Assembly (NCBI GenBank): GCA_914767885.1
Contig: CAJZBQ010000010.1
Span: forward strand, 310,001 to 374,000
DNA: 64,000 bases
From: Blepharisma stoltei
Lineage: Eukaryota > Ciliophora > Heterotrichea > Heterotrichida > Blepharismidae
Direction: 5' to 3'
Shown piece after piece: positions 20,701-32,639 of this stretch. The notes under the pieces are model-generated. The model was not told the DNA's origin and did no database searches. It worked only from the letters and a program-made list of their open reading frames with translations. The translations under genes and the position numbers were made by a program. Positions within the stretch are counted from its first letter, which is position 1, and every line of letters starts with the position of its first letter.

Positions 20701-23700
20701 ACGAAAGTAGAATAAATCAAATCTTTTGAATCTGGCAGTCTCATCTTTTCAACAACTTCTGGACGCAAGTTGTCAATGATTTGATCGATGTCTTCAGGCT
20801 GATACAGATTGGTGACTTCGCCAGTGTTCAAAATGCTGTTGATATCTTCTAGAAATCCTTCGTTCGAGATATGAGTATCAGGGAAAATAAAAGATAAGTG
20901 CTTGCCCTGGACTCCAGAAATGTCCATCATTTTTTTCAAATCTTCACGGAATGCATCAATTCCGTAATTTCTTGTTAATTCAATTTTGTAGACTTGATAG
21001 CCTAAAATATAAGAAGACAGCATCGATAATGTTTGCTTTCCACTACCTCCGACACCTATCAGTAAAATATTCCCCCTTGGCTGTCTTAGTGTTCTGCAAA
21101 TCCTCAGTACGTGCTCGACAGCCATTTCGAAAAACACCAGCTGCATTTTCTTGGTGCTGCCAGTGTTGAACTCATCAACTTTATTATATAGCTCTTTAGT
21201 CAATTTCTTATAATCAGTGATTTCTTCATATGTAATTGCAGGCTTGGCTAGGTTTAAAATGTCGCTAAACATAATAGATTTTTTTTCAAACAAGTCCTCA
21301 TGAGTTCAGTTCATCTTAAATGGTCTGTTTATCTGCTCAACTAGCAAGGTTGTGAACCAGAGTCTGTCAGAATTATTTATTAAGCGGTCATGGAAAACTC
21401 TGCAGGATTCATGGACCCAAAGTCTGGCTAAATGGTCAGGAGATGGTAAGGAGCGGGATGATGCCATTAAAATGCCTTGAAAGACTTTGGAGACATCGCG
21501 AAGGTTGAATACGTAATGGAACTTTGTAGGTGTTGGCTTCAGAGTTTGGAGAATTCTGAAGTAAACGTCAATTGTGGAGTGAACGACAGCATCTCCCAGC
21601 TTTTTTACTGAATCTGTCATCCCGATTTCTAAAAACCCACTTAGAATGCTTCCGAAAATGGTTGTTAAAGTATTTGTGCTTGGCTCTGGGAGATTAAATA
21701 AATTGAAAAACCGCATAAACCTCGGAGTGAGTTCGCTTCTTCCTCCTCCTGGAGGAGCAGCAGCACATAGAAGCATAAAATTGCCAATAGTTTTCCAAAA
21801 CAGTTTATGCCTGTCATAAAACCCTCCACATCCAATTAGCTGCCTCAACTGTTCAATCGGCGGCTGAGCTCCATATAGTTCAACTGATGGCATGTTTACA
21901 TCATCAACAAAAATCATTAATTTCTTAAGCCCAACTGCTGAATAAAACCCTTTGGATTTCCTTTCTACCTTGGCTTCAATTGAATTCTGTGTTAGCACAC
22001 TTGATGTTTGTGCTGAAAAATTCATTAAAACAGGCTCAATTTCTCCTTCAGCTTTAAGTTTTGATATAAATGTCGAAATAATGACAGACTTTCCGACTCC
22101 AGTTTCTCCAGTAAAAAATATAGGCTTGTTTTTAAGGTATAATGTTGATAATAGGTACTCATAAGTTGTTGTCTCTACTGTAGGTACCACCATTGAGAAA
22201 TAAGAAGCATTTGGGTCAAAATTAAACTCTGGAACTTTTTCAGTTCAGCTTTTATATTGTCTGCCTGATAAATAGTAATCAAATAGTGTTCCTGCAATAG
22301 GCAACGCAATAGTTTGAGAAAATAGCTGTCGGACAAAGTCAGAAAACTTGTCTCTGCAATTTGACTTAAGAGCTCCGCCCATGCCCCAAATTAAAGAAAA
22401 TACAAAAATTGCTGTAATCTGTTTGGTTTTGTCTTCTATGGCTTCAGGCATTTTCAGCCCAGATTCAGGGCTTAAAAAGATTTCTAAAAATCTGCAAGTA
22501 TTAGTAGCACACTGGACTTCCACAGTAGGAATTTGCTCTTGGAGACTTTTTTTGAATTTAATAGTAGCAGGCAATGCGAATTCCAATAATTTTTGTAGGT
22601 GGGTTCTTAATTCATTGTTAATAACTTCATCGTTTTCAAATGTTGTATGGAGCCACGTCATAACATATGGTCTCCAGCCTAAATCTTCAGGTGACAAATA
22701 AACCATCCCACATCTAGAAACTGTTGCAGGTGAAGCTACAGCCAAATCTTGGACCTCAAATAAAATTCTCATCTGCGACCTCAACTTGATTCTTTCACCA
22801 TTGGCTAAACAAAGCATCATATTATCATCAAGAACAGTATTCATGTTTTCAATCCACAGCGAGTCCACTGGCCCATCAAATATGACCCATTTTCTTTCTT
22901 CAGTTTTATCTGCGGCTGCAACTCTCATGATCCTCGATGCTAGCCCATCTCTCCAGTCTTGCGTTAAAGAGTTTACTTCTCCATACAATTCTCCCATAGT
23001 GATACATTTAGGATTCATTACGTTCATTTCAACCTTTTGGAACCTGGGATCTTTGGACTTTTTCTCATATAAAGTAGTAAGACTTTTACTGAGAACCTCT
23101 AGACATGTGGATTTCCCACTGCCAGTTGGCCCGACTAACATTACTCCGAATCTTACACATAAGGTATCGAATAGCTGCATAACTTTTTTTTCGAATTGCT
23201 TTACTTTTTGGAGTCTGAGGGCTACGATTGTATCAGTAATTTGCTTGTCTAATTCGCCGTAAGGTGGCTCACCTATTTCGATTTCTGGGAAGAGATCTTT
23301 AACTAAGGCTTCAAATAAGGGAATATCGTGTGATAAAAATTTAGGGATGTTGGAATCTCGCATAGCGCGAATTAGCACAAGGTCTTCACTAAGAAGAGGA
23401 TTGGATCTTTTTAGTTCTCCAGCCATAACCAAGACACTTTTCACAGCTCTCATACCAAAATCATAATGGTCTTGTTGGGAAAGCTGCTCTGAGGCAAGCT
23501 TATAGAGTTGAACCATTTTTTTACTCACTCCCCTTTAAATTGAAACCAAAAATTTTGTTTCCTGTATAAAGGGAGGTTAATTTAAATAGAGAATTTAATT
23601 ATTTTTTTCTTCCAATTAAAAGGCGAAGTCAAAGGCTTGGCATTGGAAAATCCTTCAGCGAAGAGCATAATTTCAGCAATCATGGCATAGTCAGGGATCA

Positions 23701-26700
23701 TCATAGCAACTGGTCTGAAACAGACTTTTAAGTTGTCAGGCAGCTCAGTTCTTCCAGCATATCCAGGATTCATAGTAATGAAAACTCCACATGTGGTTTT
23801 CAACGGTATCATAGAGTCTTCAAACAGGAACTCAGCAACTCCCTCTCTCAGTGCATTTTGAATTGTGAGTAGCTGCTGAGCAATAACAGAAAGCACTTCT
23901 ATATCAATACGGTTGAACTCATCCAAACAGCTCCACGCGCCTTGCTGCGCTAATCCTGAAAAAAGTCTCCCCATCATTTTATAAGTGATTTGCTCAGAGC
24001 AGTTAAAGACAACACACTGCATTCCTATTGCCTTTGCAAGATCCTTTGTAGACTCTGTTTTGCCTGTTCCTGCAGGCCCAGCTGGAGACGCTCCTAGTTT
24101 TATATTAAGTGCTGAAGTAATAGTGATCCAGCATCTGTCAGTCAATGGTGTAATAACAAGCCTAGATGTAGCTCCCATATATTCGTAGCCATAATACAGC
24201 AGAGCATTGATTTGTCTTATAATGACAATATCGCTCTCCTTTTCCCAATAATATCTTAGCTGTTGCTGCCATAAAAAATCATTGATAGACTCAACTCCTT
24301 CGCCTTTAAGTATGTCTATAATATCTCTGCCATGGACATCTGTAGTGATTAATGAAACTATGACTTTTCTTTGGAGAGGAGTCAGAGAGCCACGGACAAG
24401 CTCGACCAGCTGTTCTAATTGAGTTGTGTTGAGGTTAAACCAATCTTCAAGAGACGAAGGAGTATCAGTAACAGCTTCTATGGCAGATTCTGTTTCTGAG
24501 CATCAATTGATTTGGACAACAGTTGCAATTACTTGGCCTGGATGCTTTAAAACCCATTCTTTTCTTTCCTGGCCTTCCAAGTCATCTCTTCCAATTGCCA
24601 TAGCTTTCATGAGGACATCAATCATAGCAGCCTGCACGTTACTAAGCCATTCTTCAACCATGCCTCTTGCTTTGAGAACTTTGCCAGCGAAGTACACTTT
24701 TTCCCCTTCATGTGATTCCATCGCAAAAATATCAACTGATTTAGGCTCACTGCCGAAGTCTAGAGCATTTATATTATCAAAGCATTTTTTCAAATGCGGC
24801 TGCACCTTGTGAGGGTCATGAGCATTTGCAAGAATATGCAATAGTTCATCATCTGATAAGAAATAAAACCTTGGGAAGCTTCGTCGCTTGGTTTCAAGAT
24901 ACTTATTGAGCTGTCTTTGAACTTGGTCTAGCGTTGCATTGTGGCGTTTGAGTTCTGTTAATAAGCCAGCTACTCCTACAGTTGCCCTAAGTGCTTGGTT
25001 TCTTTGTGCAGTCTTTTTCATGAGGTTTCTGAAGAACTTATCAACTCCTTCAAACATAGCTGACTCTTGATGCAGATGCCTTTTAATATCCCCAGAGCTG
25101 AAAATGTTTTCCAAATACATCCAGCTTTTTTGGCAGGTAATCCATTCTTCCATTATATCCTGCATAGTGTTTAAATCGTCTTTCCATTTATTTACGTCTT
25201 CTCTGATGACAGCCACATATCTGTTCCCGGCAATCATACTCAGCTTAGCACAAGAGTCATCCAAGCTGCTCAACATTTCTTCAATGTCTCCTAAGATCCA
25301 AATATCTCTATGCTCTTTATAAGTCTGCACTGGGAGCTCTTGTTCTTGCCAGATAGCTTTAACGTCGTCTAGTTGTATCTTAAGCTGCCCTTCTTGTGCA
25401 GCTTGGGTTGCAATTTGCTGGATTTCAGTTTGCTTGCTAACAACGTCTAACCTCATAAGATCTCCTAAGGTGAACTCATCATTAATTTCAAAGTCCTTCC
25501 CTATGATTTCTTTTATTTGTTTCCAATGAGATTCTTCCAGTGGAGATCTCATTGCTTCGACAACTGGCATGGTCTCTCTGAAATCATATACAAGCTCTTT
25601 AAACTCTTTGATGACTGTGCTCTCTGGTAAGGAGTTTTCGCACCTTGAGACAATTTTGCTGAACTCTTCTGACTTTTCTCTGATGAATTTGGCATTGATA
25701 AGCTTAAATGGAGTTGTTGTCCACTCTCCCTGGAGCTTTCTCCAGTCTCTCAGTCCTCTCCACAAAGCCACTCTTAAGTCAAGCTGCTCTCTGACTGTCT
25801 CGATCTGTTCGAACTTGACTATTTGCAAATCAAGGATCCTTTGGAAACTATTAATTCTGTCTCCTAAATTTTCCAATTGTTCACATTTAACTAAGTACTC
25901 TTCTAACTCTCTAATTGCAAATGCTGCTACAGTGTCTTTTTTCAGATATTTTTCATCTGTCACCTTCAAGTCTAGGGTTTTAACTTCTTCCAAATAGTCA
26001 GGGACCATTAAATTTACATCTTTTCTAAATGTAAGGATATATTTATCCACGTTGCTTTCAGCAAAAATGATGTTATTCGTCAAGGTATTCAATAAATGGT
26101 AAATATCTGAAAAGGCATCAGAGTCTTCTTTCGGGATCTCCAAGTCAATTTCTTTTGCAAGTTTAAAAAGCTCAGAAATGGTTTGCAAGTATTGCTTTTT
26201 CTCGTTCATTTTGCCATTAATAGTAGATAAAGCGTTCCTTTGGACCACAAACTCATCTACACTTGAGACCTTCATAGGAAGCATGCGAATTGATGAGACT
26301 ATCCATTCACGGATTTTTATAGTTCGCTCTTTCAAAAGGCGGGGGAGGAGCTCTGTGAAATAGTCTATAAATGATTTTGGAGATGACAATAATTTAGATT
26401 TGGCTTCTGTGCAGTCAAGCTTAATAAGTTGGGTGGATACAATAGATGGGACTAAGTTAAAAGTTTTAAGCTGGTGTCTAAATTTGGTGAAAACATATAG
26501 AAAAGCATCATATTGGTTTTTTAATCTTTCATTGCTGAATATTTCTGTATTAATCAGTGAATTTTCCCAAATAGCATGTATAGGGTAATGTAATGGCTTT
26601 ATCAGTTCTGATATTTGACTATAAGCTCTGGCTAAAATATCTTGCAAGCCTTCTTGTATCATACTGAACAAAGGATGATCACTCAGCCATGATCTGGGAT

Positions 26701-28723
26701 CTAAAAACAGTTCCTGCGCAACTTCCCAGTTTTCAGCTACTTTATCATCCCATTCTTCAAGTGCTGTAGCAAAGTCTTCAAGTTCTGGATGTCTGCTCCA
26801 TCTTTCTATAACAAGAATATTTTCCAGCCCATCAGAAATAATTTCTACCATACTTTCTACCATCTCATCCATTTCAGGGCTCAATTTAGCATAAAAATCA
26901 AGGATTCTTGGGACTATGCATTTAACTCCAACAACTTCATCCCCTCTAAGCTTTATGGGTGAGTCAGAATCAGCGTTTTCAGATACCAATGAAAGATGCA
27001 AATTTGGGTTAAAATCGTCAGGCTCACTATTTCCTTGTGGTGGCGGGACAAATTCGAATACTTCAACTCTATCTTTTTCTGACTCTGGGACTGTGCTTTC
27101 AGAAATTTCAAGCTGCACTGAGAATAGTGGGTTGTTGTGCTTCAATCTTTTTACTTTGAAATCTTGGTTTTGATGCATTTTTACAAGATCTGAGATTCTG
27201 TCAACTAGTTCTTCGGTTGACCAGACATAAATGTGAGTTAGACTTTCTAGCACATAAAAGTCAGCGAGATATGAAAATCGGATAAAACGTGAACATTCTC
27301 TTCTTAAGAGAGACCTTTGCCCAAAACTCATATTTTCGGGAAAACCCATTTTTTCATATAATGCACATATGTGACGACTTGGAGGAATTAAGTTTCCTGG
27401 GCCTCCTCTGACGTAATTTTTTTCACTAGCAATATCACTAACAATTTTTTCTCTCAATTCGTCCATAATTTGTCTGATGTGGCTGTTAATATTATCCCTC
27501 AAGCTTGCTGCAAACTGTTCAAGCTTCCCTTTAACTTCATCTTGCCTTTTTTCTTGCATTTCGTGAAAAGCGTCAAGGCTCATCCCTTCACTTGCAGATG
27601 GTAAATCAATAAATCTTAATCTTTCAATATCACTACATATAGACCTATGCTGCGTAAGCAACTCACTGTACACTTTGTCAACCCAGAATAATTTTTCTTC
27701 AAGCATCTTTGTCCTTTTTCCTTTTCTATATCTATTAACATTTCTTTTCCACATGATGCAAGTCTTCCAAATCCTGAATTTTCTAAAGAAAGGAATAGAC
27801 CTAAGTTGATTAAACGCTTCTCTCTCCACGAGCCAGTCTGAAAGTTTGGTGAATTCTACAGGAGAGCCTTCGATAAACACAGAAACTCCACTTTTGGAAA
27901 CTGTATAATAGAAATCAATACTTTGAGGTGATATTATTGATTTTAAGTGATAAGGATTGTGCGGCTCTTCTTGCATACAATATAAGAAATTCCCATCTTG
28001 AGGTTCTTCTTGCAAGCTTTTAATAAATAAATCTACATCATTTAGGTCAATTTTGCCAATTGTTTCTTGATAAGGAGGGAAATTTTCGTCTTTAGGCTCA
28101 TCATTGAAAAATGAAGGCTGCTGCTTGGCGAAGCTTTTTCTGGGAGTCTTAACCCCTTTCATTTGCTGCACAAGACTCATTGCTCTGAAACTTTCGTCTA
28201 CTGAAAAGTTTTTGAATGAGCCAGGATTTCTAATGTAGGATCGTGAATTTTGTGTTGTGACTGGCCTGGATTTTGAAGCATTTGATATATCTAAATCCAT
28301 GTTCTTGAGAACATACTGCTTTTTGGATGCAGTACTAGGACGTAGCTTTCCGGCTCCAATGTACCCGGATGTCGATACGCGGCTTGGAAGATCTCTTAAG
28401 ATTGAGTTTTCTGTTGTCGGTGGGCGTTGCTGAAAAAAGACTACGCTGGGAGATTTAGGTTCTGTAACAAGTAAGATCTCTTTGGGCTTCTTTATTAAAC
28501 TAAATGAAGCATTTTGCATTTTTGGCCGCTTAACTGAAGGAAGGGGTACTGGGCTGATTCCGCGGTCAATAAGTCTGTTTCTAAGATCTTGAGCTTTTTT
28601 AGGATCTACTGCAATTGAGATGGGCTTCCTCGTAACTGATTGAGACTTTGAAGCTGGTGGCCTCATATTTAAATTGTAATAATTAAGAAACTGGAGGATT
28701 TTTTTGCTATTTGAAACATACAA
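14738..28723 (-). CDS. Axonemal dynein heavy chain (inner-arm, single-headed type), five IESs
   Basis: Removing five IESs (23525-23631, 18544-18942, 18169-18501, 17231-17447, 15020-15324) gives 12,636 nt, 4,211 residues, the usual length for DNAH1/3/7/12-type monomeric inner-arm dyneins. Order: N-terminal tail and linker; AAA1 P-loop GPAGTGKTEST (about 1550, the main ATPase site); AAA2 GPTGSGKST (about 1830); AAA3 GETGVGKS (about 2170); AAA4 GVGGSGKQ (about 2520); the stalk coiled coil with microtubule-binding tip; AAA5/6; and a C-terminal domain ending GLYL-DGARWD...CQL-ND. UGA is read as Trp throughout, including HLAKSW-MP. Three of the five IES joins recreate family-conserved sequence exactly: EPIIA-KQIYKHTDG, LLVHL-GESDINYD and GLYL-DGARWD. 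The start could also be Met20 (MRPPASKSQ). It is a motor for ciliary bending. Confidence 0.95.
15020..15324. mobile_element. IES, MITE family 1, in dynein C-terminal domain
   Basis: Net 303 bp. One end: TAATTCTTCCCTCTGTGAGC with a second direct copy of the motif about 50 bp in. The other end: a decayed motif hairpin ending GGGAGTA. Excision joins TAC TTA to GAT GGA, giving the conserved GLYLDGARWD motif. Confidence 0.92.
17231..17447. mobile_element. IES in dynein (215 bp)
   Basis: TA-bounded. Both ends begin TAATTT on their respective strands. Removal joins TTG CTA to ATT TGA, giving NLLLI-WKQRVRGAG in frame, with UGA as Trp. A second TA 6 bp away is also in phase (and would drop two residues), so the exact boundary has a small ambiguity. 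Confidence 0.85.
18169..18501. mobile_element. IES, decayed MITE, in dynein
   Basis: Net 331 bp. Ends TAATTCCCACTACTCTGTGTG and, on the other strand, TTACTCCTACCC. The interior matches family 1 in its AT-rich core. Excision joins CAC TTA to GGA GAA (VHL-GESDINYD), as expected from dynein alignments. It is separated from the next IES by only 43 bp of exon. Confidence 0.92.
18544..18942. mobile_element. IES, full-length MITE family 1, in dynein
   Basis: Net 397 bp. Left end: TTACTC, a long C tract, CTCCGTGAGCGAAC and a hairpin second copy. Right end: two direct copies of the motif about 65 bp apart, then a long G tract and GAGTTA. Excision joins GCT to AAG CAA (IIA-KQIYKH). The homopolymer lengths near 18920-18938 may be sequencing-sensitive. 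Confidence 0.93.
23525..23631. mobile_element. Short IES in dynein with a possible non-TA (TGA) boundary
   Basis: A 104-bp insert between AAA1 and AAA2. The inverted ends (gene strand ACTTCGCCTTTTAATTGG; other strand ACTCCCCTTTAAATTG) belong to the family-2 motif. Those ends, together with the conserved product NAKPL-SKKMVQLYKLA, point to a TGA direct repeat as boundary. A TA-TA alternative (23522-23618) also keeps the frame but adds three residues. Confidence 0.8.
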
Positions 28724-28806
28724 AATTATGAGTGAAGCCCTAAATAAAAACTCATAAAAGGAATTTTAAATTAAACACTAGAGGCTTCAAATATTTATAA
28801 TTTTCT

Positions 28807-29083
28807 TACTCCCTCCCTTTTAAATTGGAGCAAAATATAGATAAAATTTTCGTTTTTTGGGTGAATTACCACAATTTTTTTCAATTAAGAATTTTATATA
28901 TGAAATAATAATTTATAAAATAGTTTTGACTAATTTAATGGAAAAAGTGGCGGTAAACATATTATTTAAACAGCTTTTGCATTGAATTGATTAATTTTTT
29001 ATTAATTAATAAAATAATTTATTTTAATTTTTTCCCCTTTAAAAATGAAGAGGATTTTTGCTCCAATTTAAGTGATTGGATTA
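28807..29083. mobile_element. IES-like element, MITE family 2, intergenic
   Basis: TA-bounded, about 275 bp, upstream of the dynein start. Left end TTACTCCCTCCC followed by TTTTAAATTGGAGC. The right end holds a decayed hairpin of the same motif (CCCCTTTAAAAATG ... CTCCAATTTAAG). It lies outside any ORF, so its excision cannot be tested by frame. Confidence 0.7.
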
Positions 29084-29148
29084 GAAAATATTAAAACATT
29101 ATTCATCTTGAGGAAATTTTGTGATGTTTCAAAAGTCATTTTTATCAA

Positions 29149-31602
29149 TTATACTAAAAATCCTACTCTACTCAGATGCTCTTCCAGCAATAATTTTTCC
29201 GTATCTCCATAATGCCCAGAATGCCCGCATGCTAATGGAATTAAATATCCAGCTTTAGAATAATCATAAAAACTTCTTGCTGTCGCAGTTGTTGTAATAA
29301 GAACATCAGTTGAGATTTGGCTTAAATTTTTTGTGTGGCTTGGATGATTTGACTCTAAATAATCAAGAATTTTATATAGCAGTTTTTCCAGTGTTTTAAT
29401 TTTTGTGCAAATTGTTATTAAGCGTTGGCATAATTTTGAGAGGGTTTCCATACATCGGGACATTTCCCATATGTGGAACCCAAATCTGACAATTAAAGCC
29501 ATTCAAAAGTGTGGAAACTCCACATGTAGGATTAAAGTTACAAATATGGGAAAATATTCCGATGTATGGAGACCCTCACAAAATTATGCCAGCGCATAAT
29601 ACTATTATAGGATTTGATATAATTTCATATTCCACATAAATGGTTTCCAGCTCATCAACAGTGTTTTTTATTTTCTGGATAGTCCTAGCTCTGTGACCAT
29701 TTATTTCAGGAATTAAAGGTAAAAAGCTTCCCCATATTTCAAATACAATTAGCCACAAGCTCAAGGAAATGTCTTTGCTTTTATCAAAAGTAATACTGGT
29801 GATTGGTTTTCCACCTGCATCTAGAACTTCTAAAACTGCAAAGAGCTTTTCTAAGACATAAGAAACAACATCATCTTCAATGAAATCTGACTCTTTTACC
29901 ATTAAATGATAAATACTATTTGTTGTCATATTCAAAGAATTTTGTGTATTCGGATCATTTTTAAGGTATTTTAATGCCAAATCTGCAAATATTTCAATAT
30001 GTGAGAGCAACTCTTGCCTATCATCTTGGCTCAAAATCGAATCATAAGTGGTTATTGAAAATTCCTATGAATTGCCCTATAAGGTAAGCAATTCTCAAAT
30101 TGATGGCTTAAGTCAAGTTGGTAAAACCAACTGGTAAGAGGCTCTTTTGTCACTCTCCAATTGCTTACCCTCACAAGGCAATTTATAGCAATTCCCTATA
30201 TATCAAGCGGGGTTTGGTAGTTTTGCAGAGAGCCTTTAATAAATTCTATAGCGATTCCTGTTTTCAATGATGCAAGATCCCGTATAGTTGCATCTTGATA
30301 ATCAACTGATAAAACTTTATAGCATTCACTGCTTAAAAAATCCAAACTTACATCAACTCTTCATCTTCCTATATATTTATAAATAAAGCTTGCGACTTTT
30401 CCAAAGCTATGTAATGCCATGTCATTTAATGAGGAAAAGCATCGATCAAGAAAAACAAAGTCTACAGTTGCTTTATTGGCTAAATGAGCTGCAATACACC
30501 CTCCAAAACTTTCTCCATGAATGCCAATTTTTTGAACTTTTCTTATTCGTTTTAAATAATCTAAGATAATCTCCCCGTCCTTTTTGAGTCTATCAGGATT
30601 AGGTCTGCCTTTTGTTCTTCCATAGCCTCTATAATTCCATAAAAATACGTTAATTCCAGAATTTATGTAAAACTCAACCCACTCACTTTGATAATACGAA
30701 AACTCATAGAGTCCAGCATTAGGGCTGCACATAAGCATTGTTGGGGCATTTGATAAATCAGCTGTCGAGGAAACTCATAGGCAATCTATATTTATCCCGT
30801 CATCAGCAGTAACTCATATTTGTTGAGAATGGTATCGAGCTTCCAGTTCTAGTCTCATTTGATCAATAGTCCCAAAAGTATATTCTCATAAAAACGCCTT
30901 AGCTTTTTTAATAATATTTGTATTTTGGCATATAGTTTGAAGGAAGTTCTCTATGCTTATGCAAACTTCCAAAGCAGACTTAGCTGAAGCATTTGTAGGA
31001 AAATCATCAAAAACAACTCCAAGTCAATCAGATTCACTCTCAATTCTATCAATTCAATCCCAAAGTGAGCATTCATCTTTATTTCCAACAATAATCTTGA
31101 TTTCCTGCAATGCTAGTTGCAAATTGGTCAATAAATTGAGCAAAACCCCTTGTTTCTGATTTAATGTTTGGTTCTCTTTTTGCAAGTTAAAGCCATAAAT
31201 AACCGTAGACAACATCATTTTTGCATAGCTAGCAGTTTCTATTGAGTTTGGTAGAAAATCTCTTTTGTCTATCTCATTGCACTCTTCTAATAATATTTCG
31301 AGCGCTATATGAAAATCCTGAATACGCTGAAGAAGCTGCATTGAGACTTCTGCGCAAAAATGAGTTTCTATTGAGCGTCTCCAAAACCATGTAGAGCCTG
31401 GAAATACTGAAAGCCGTATTGCGAGATGGAGCAAGTAGTAAAGTAATAAGATAAAGAGTAGTAATGAAATTGGCCATGAAAGCAAAGAGGCAATCAGGCT
31501 GAAAATGTAATAAACCAGTGTGAGGAGTAAGGCTGAAAGAAAAATTGCTAGAGACAGAAGTATCAGAAACTTCTTTTTGTTCTGGGTTATCATATTTAGC
31601 AT
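29149..31602 (-). CDS. Membrane-anchored alpha/beta hydrolase (two IESs)
   Basis: 708 residues (2,127 nt) after removing IESs 30053-30200 and 29419-29601. Two or three hydrophobic segments lie in the first 65 residues, so it is membrane-anchored. A helical region follows, then an alpha/beta-hydrolase core: MLMCSPNAGLYE (oxyanion loop), NVFLWNYRGYGRTKGRPNPD, and the nucleophile elbow HGESFGG with the catalytic Ser near residue 375. This is the arrangement in ABHD-type lipases and related proteins. A long helical C-terminal extension spans both IESs. Many tryptophans are UGA. The substrate is unknown; lipid or peptide hydrolysis is the likely chemistry. Confidence 0.82.
29419..29601. mobile_element. 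Foldback IES with ~50-bp arms
   Basis: Net 181 bp. Both ends read TATTA(T/A)GCG(C/T)TGGC and are followed by a near-perfect inverted repeat of about 50 bp (ATAATTTTG.GAGGG.. TCCATACATCGG). It has no C-rich ends, so it is a different family from the MITEs. Excision joins ATA GTA to ATA ACA in frame. Confidence 0.9.
30053..30200. mobile_element. Foldback IES (146 bp)
   Basis: Inverted ends TATAGGGAATTGCTATAAAT and TATTGAAAATTCCTATGAAT, then an inner inverted pair AATTGCTTACC. Without removal the frame meets TAG. Excision joins GAT ATA to ACC ACT in frame (PLDI-TTYDSIL). Confidence 0.9.
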
Positions 31603-32091
31603 ATCTATTATTTTAAATTGCTTGCTGATGATAATTTTGAGAAATCATTTTTTAATTAATAATCAGCTATGTCTATTCGCACTTGAAATATTTTATCTGC
31701 TTTGATGATCATTCTTTTTTATTAATTATTAATTCTAAACATTCACGACAGCTATCAATCTATTAGTATTATAATCTATTAAGTCGCTCTATATAAACTT
31801 TATCATCGCTGCATTTACTGCTTATTAATTATAAAAGCGTAATATTCTTGCGGCCATAGCTAAAATAAAATATTTTAAAATTTTTACATGTAAAGCAATT
31901 TCAATACTCATAAAATTCTGCTATTGATGGAATACTTGTCACTAAAATAAATATTTTTTTAGTATTAAAAATATTTTTCTACTTATCATAATAAATCTAT
32001 ATCTAACTAAAACTTTACTTTTCAAAATTTATCTATTTTACTTGCATAAGATTGTCGAAACAATTTCATAAGCAGCCATTTTTAAATTCAA
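31603..32091. other. Intergenic AT-rich divergent spacer
   Basis: 489 bp between divergent starts. AT-rich, and no protein-like ORF or repeat was recognised. Confidence 0.45.
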
Positions 32092-32529
32092 ATGAGCCGC
32101 ATAAGGCCTAGATCTGACACTCTGCGACCTCAAATCACAAGATCAAGGACTGGCAGCTTTTCGGCTCTCCAAAATTCTCAAATAAACATATCATCCGAAA
32201 CAGCTCGGAATTCTTCAGTTGACCACAAAGAAGCATTTTCCTCAAACTTATTGTCTAATCTTCTCAAGCTGAACCAGCGCAGCTCCAGCGTATTCAAAGA
32301 AAATATCAAACATTCTGATCAGCCTACTCCAAAGGAATCATTTCTTGCTAAAAAAGAGCGGTTGAAACGCCCACTTCGCACCTTACTGGCTCCGAGTCTT
32401 CCTAGACCAAATATCTATATTGCTCCCGTTCAGAACAGTTTCTATGAGTATCTTGATAAGATGGAACCTCTCCTCCATGATATGGATGAAATGAAAAGGC
32501 ATATTTCAATACCCCACAATTTTTTCTAG
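32092..32529 (+). CDS. Unknown small Ser/Arg-rich protein
   Basis: 145 residues. The N-terminal 60 are basic and Ser-rich (MSRIRPRSDTLRPQITRSRT). A short conserved-looking C-terminal patch follows (LPRPNIYIAPVQNSFYEYL, then DEMKRHISIPHNFF). No family is recognised; composition and layout resemble ciliate cytoskeletal accessory proteins. No inserts. It lies 110 bp upstream of eL8 on the same strand. Confidence 0.65.
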   Translation: MSRIRPRSDTLRPQITRSRTGSFSALQNSQINISSETARNSSVDHKEAFSSNLLSNLLKLNQRSSSVFKENIKHSDQPTPKESFLAKKERLKRPLRTLLAPSLPRPNIYIAPVQNSFYEYLDKMEPLLHDMDEMKRHISIPHNFF

Positions 32530-32639
32530 CCTCTAACAAAGAATTAATCTTTAATGACCTGTAATATTACCTTGTTCCTCACAATTTATAGCTCAATTAA
32601 TCCTTTCTAACTAAATTTATTCCAAAAGAGTGGTTAATA

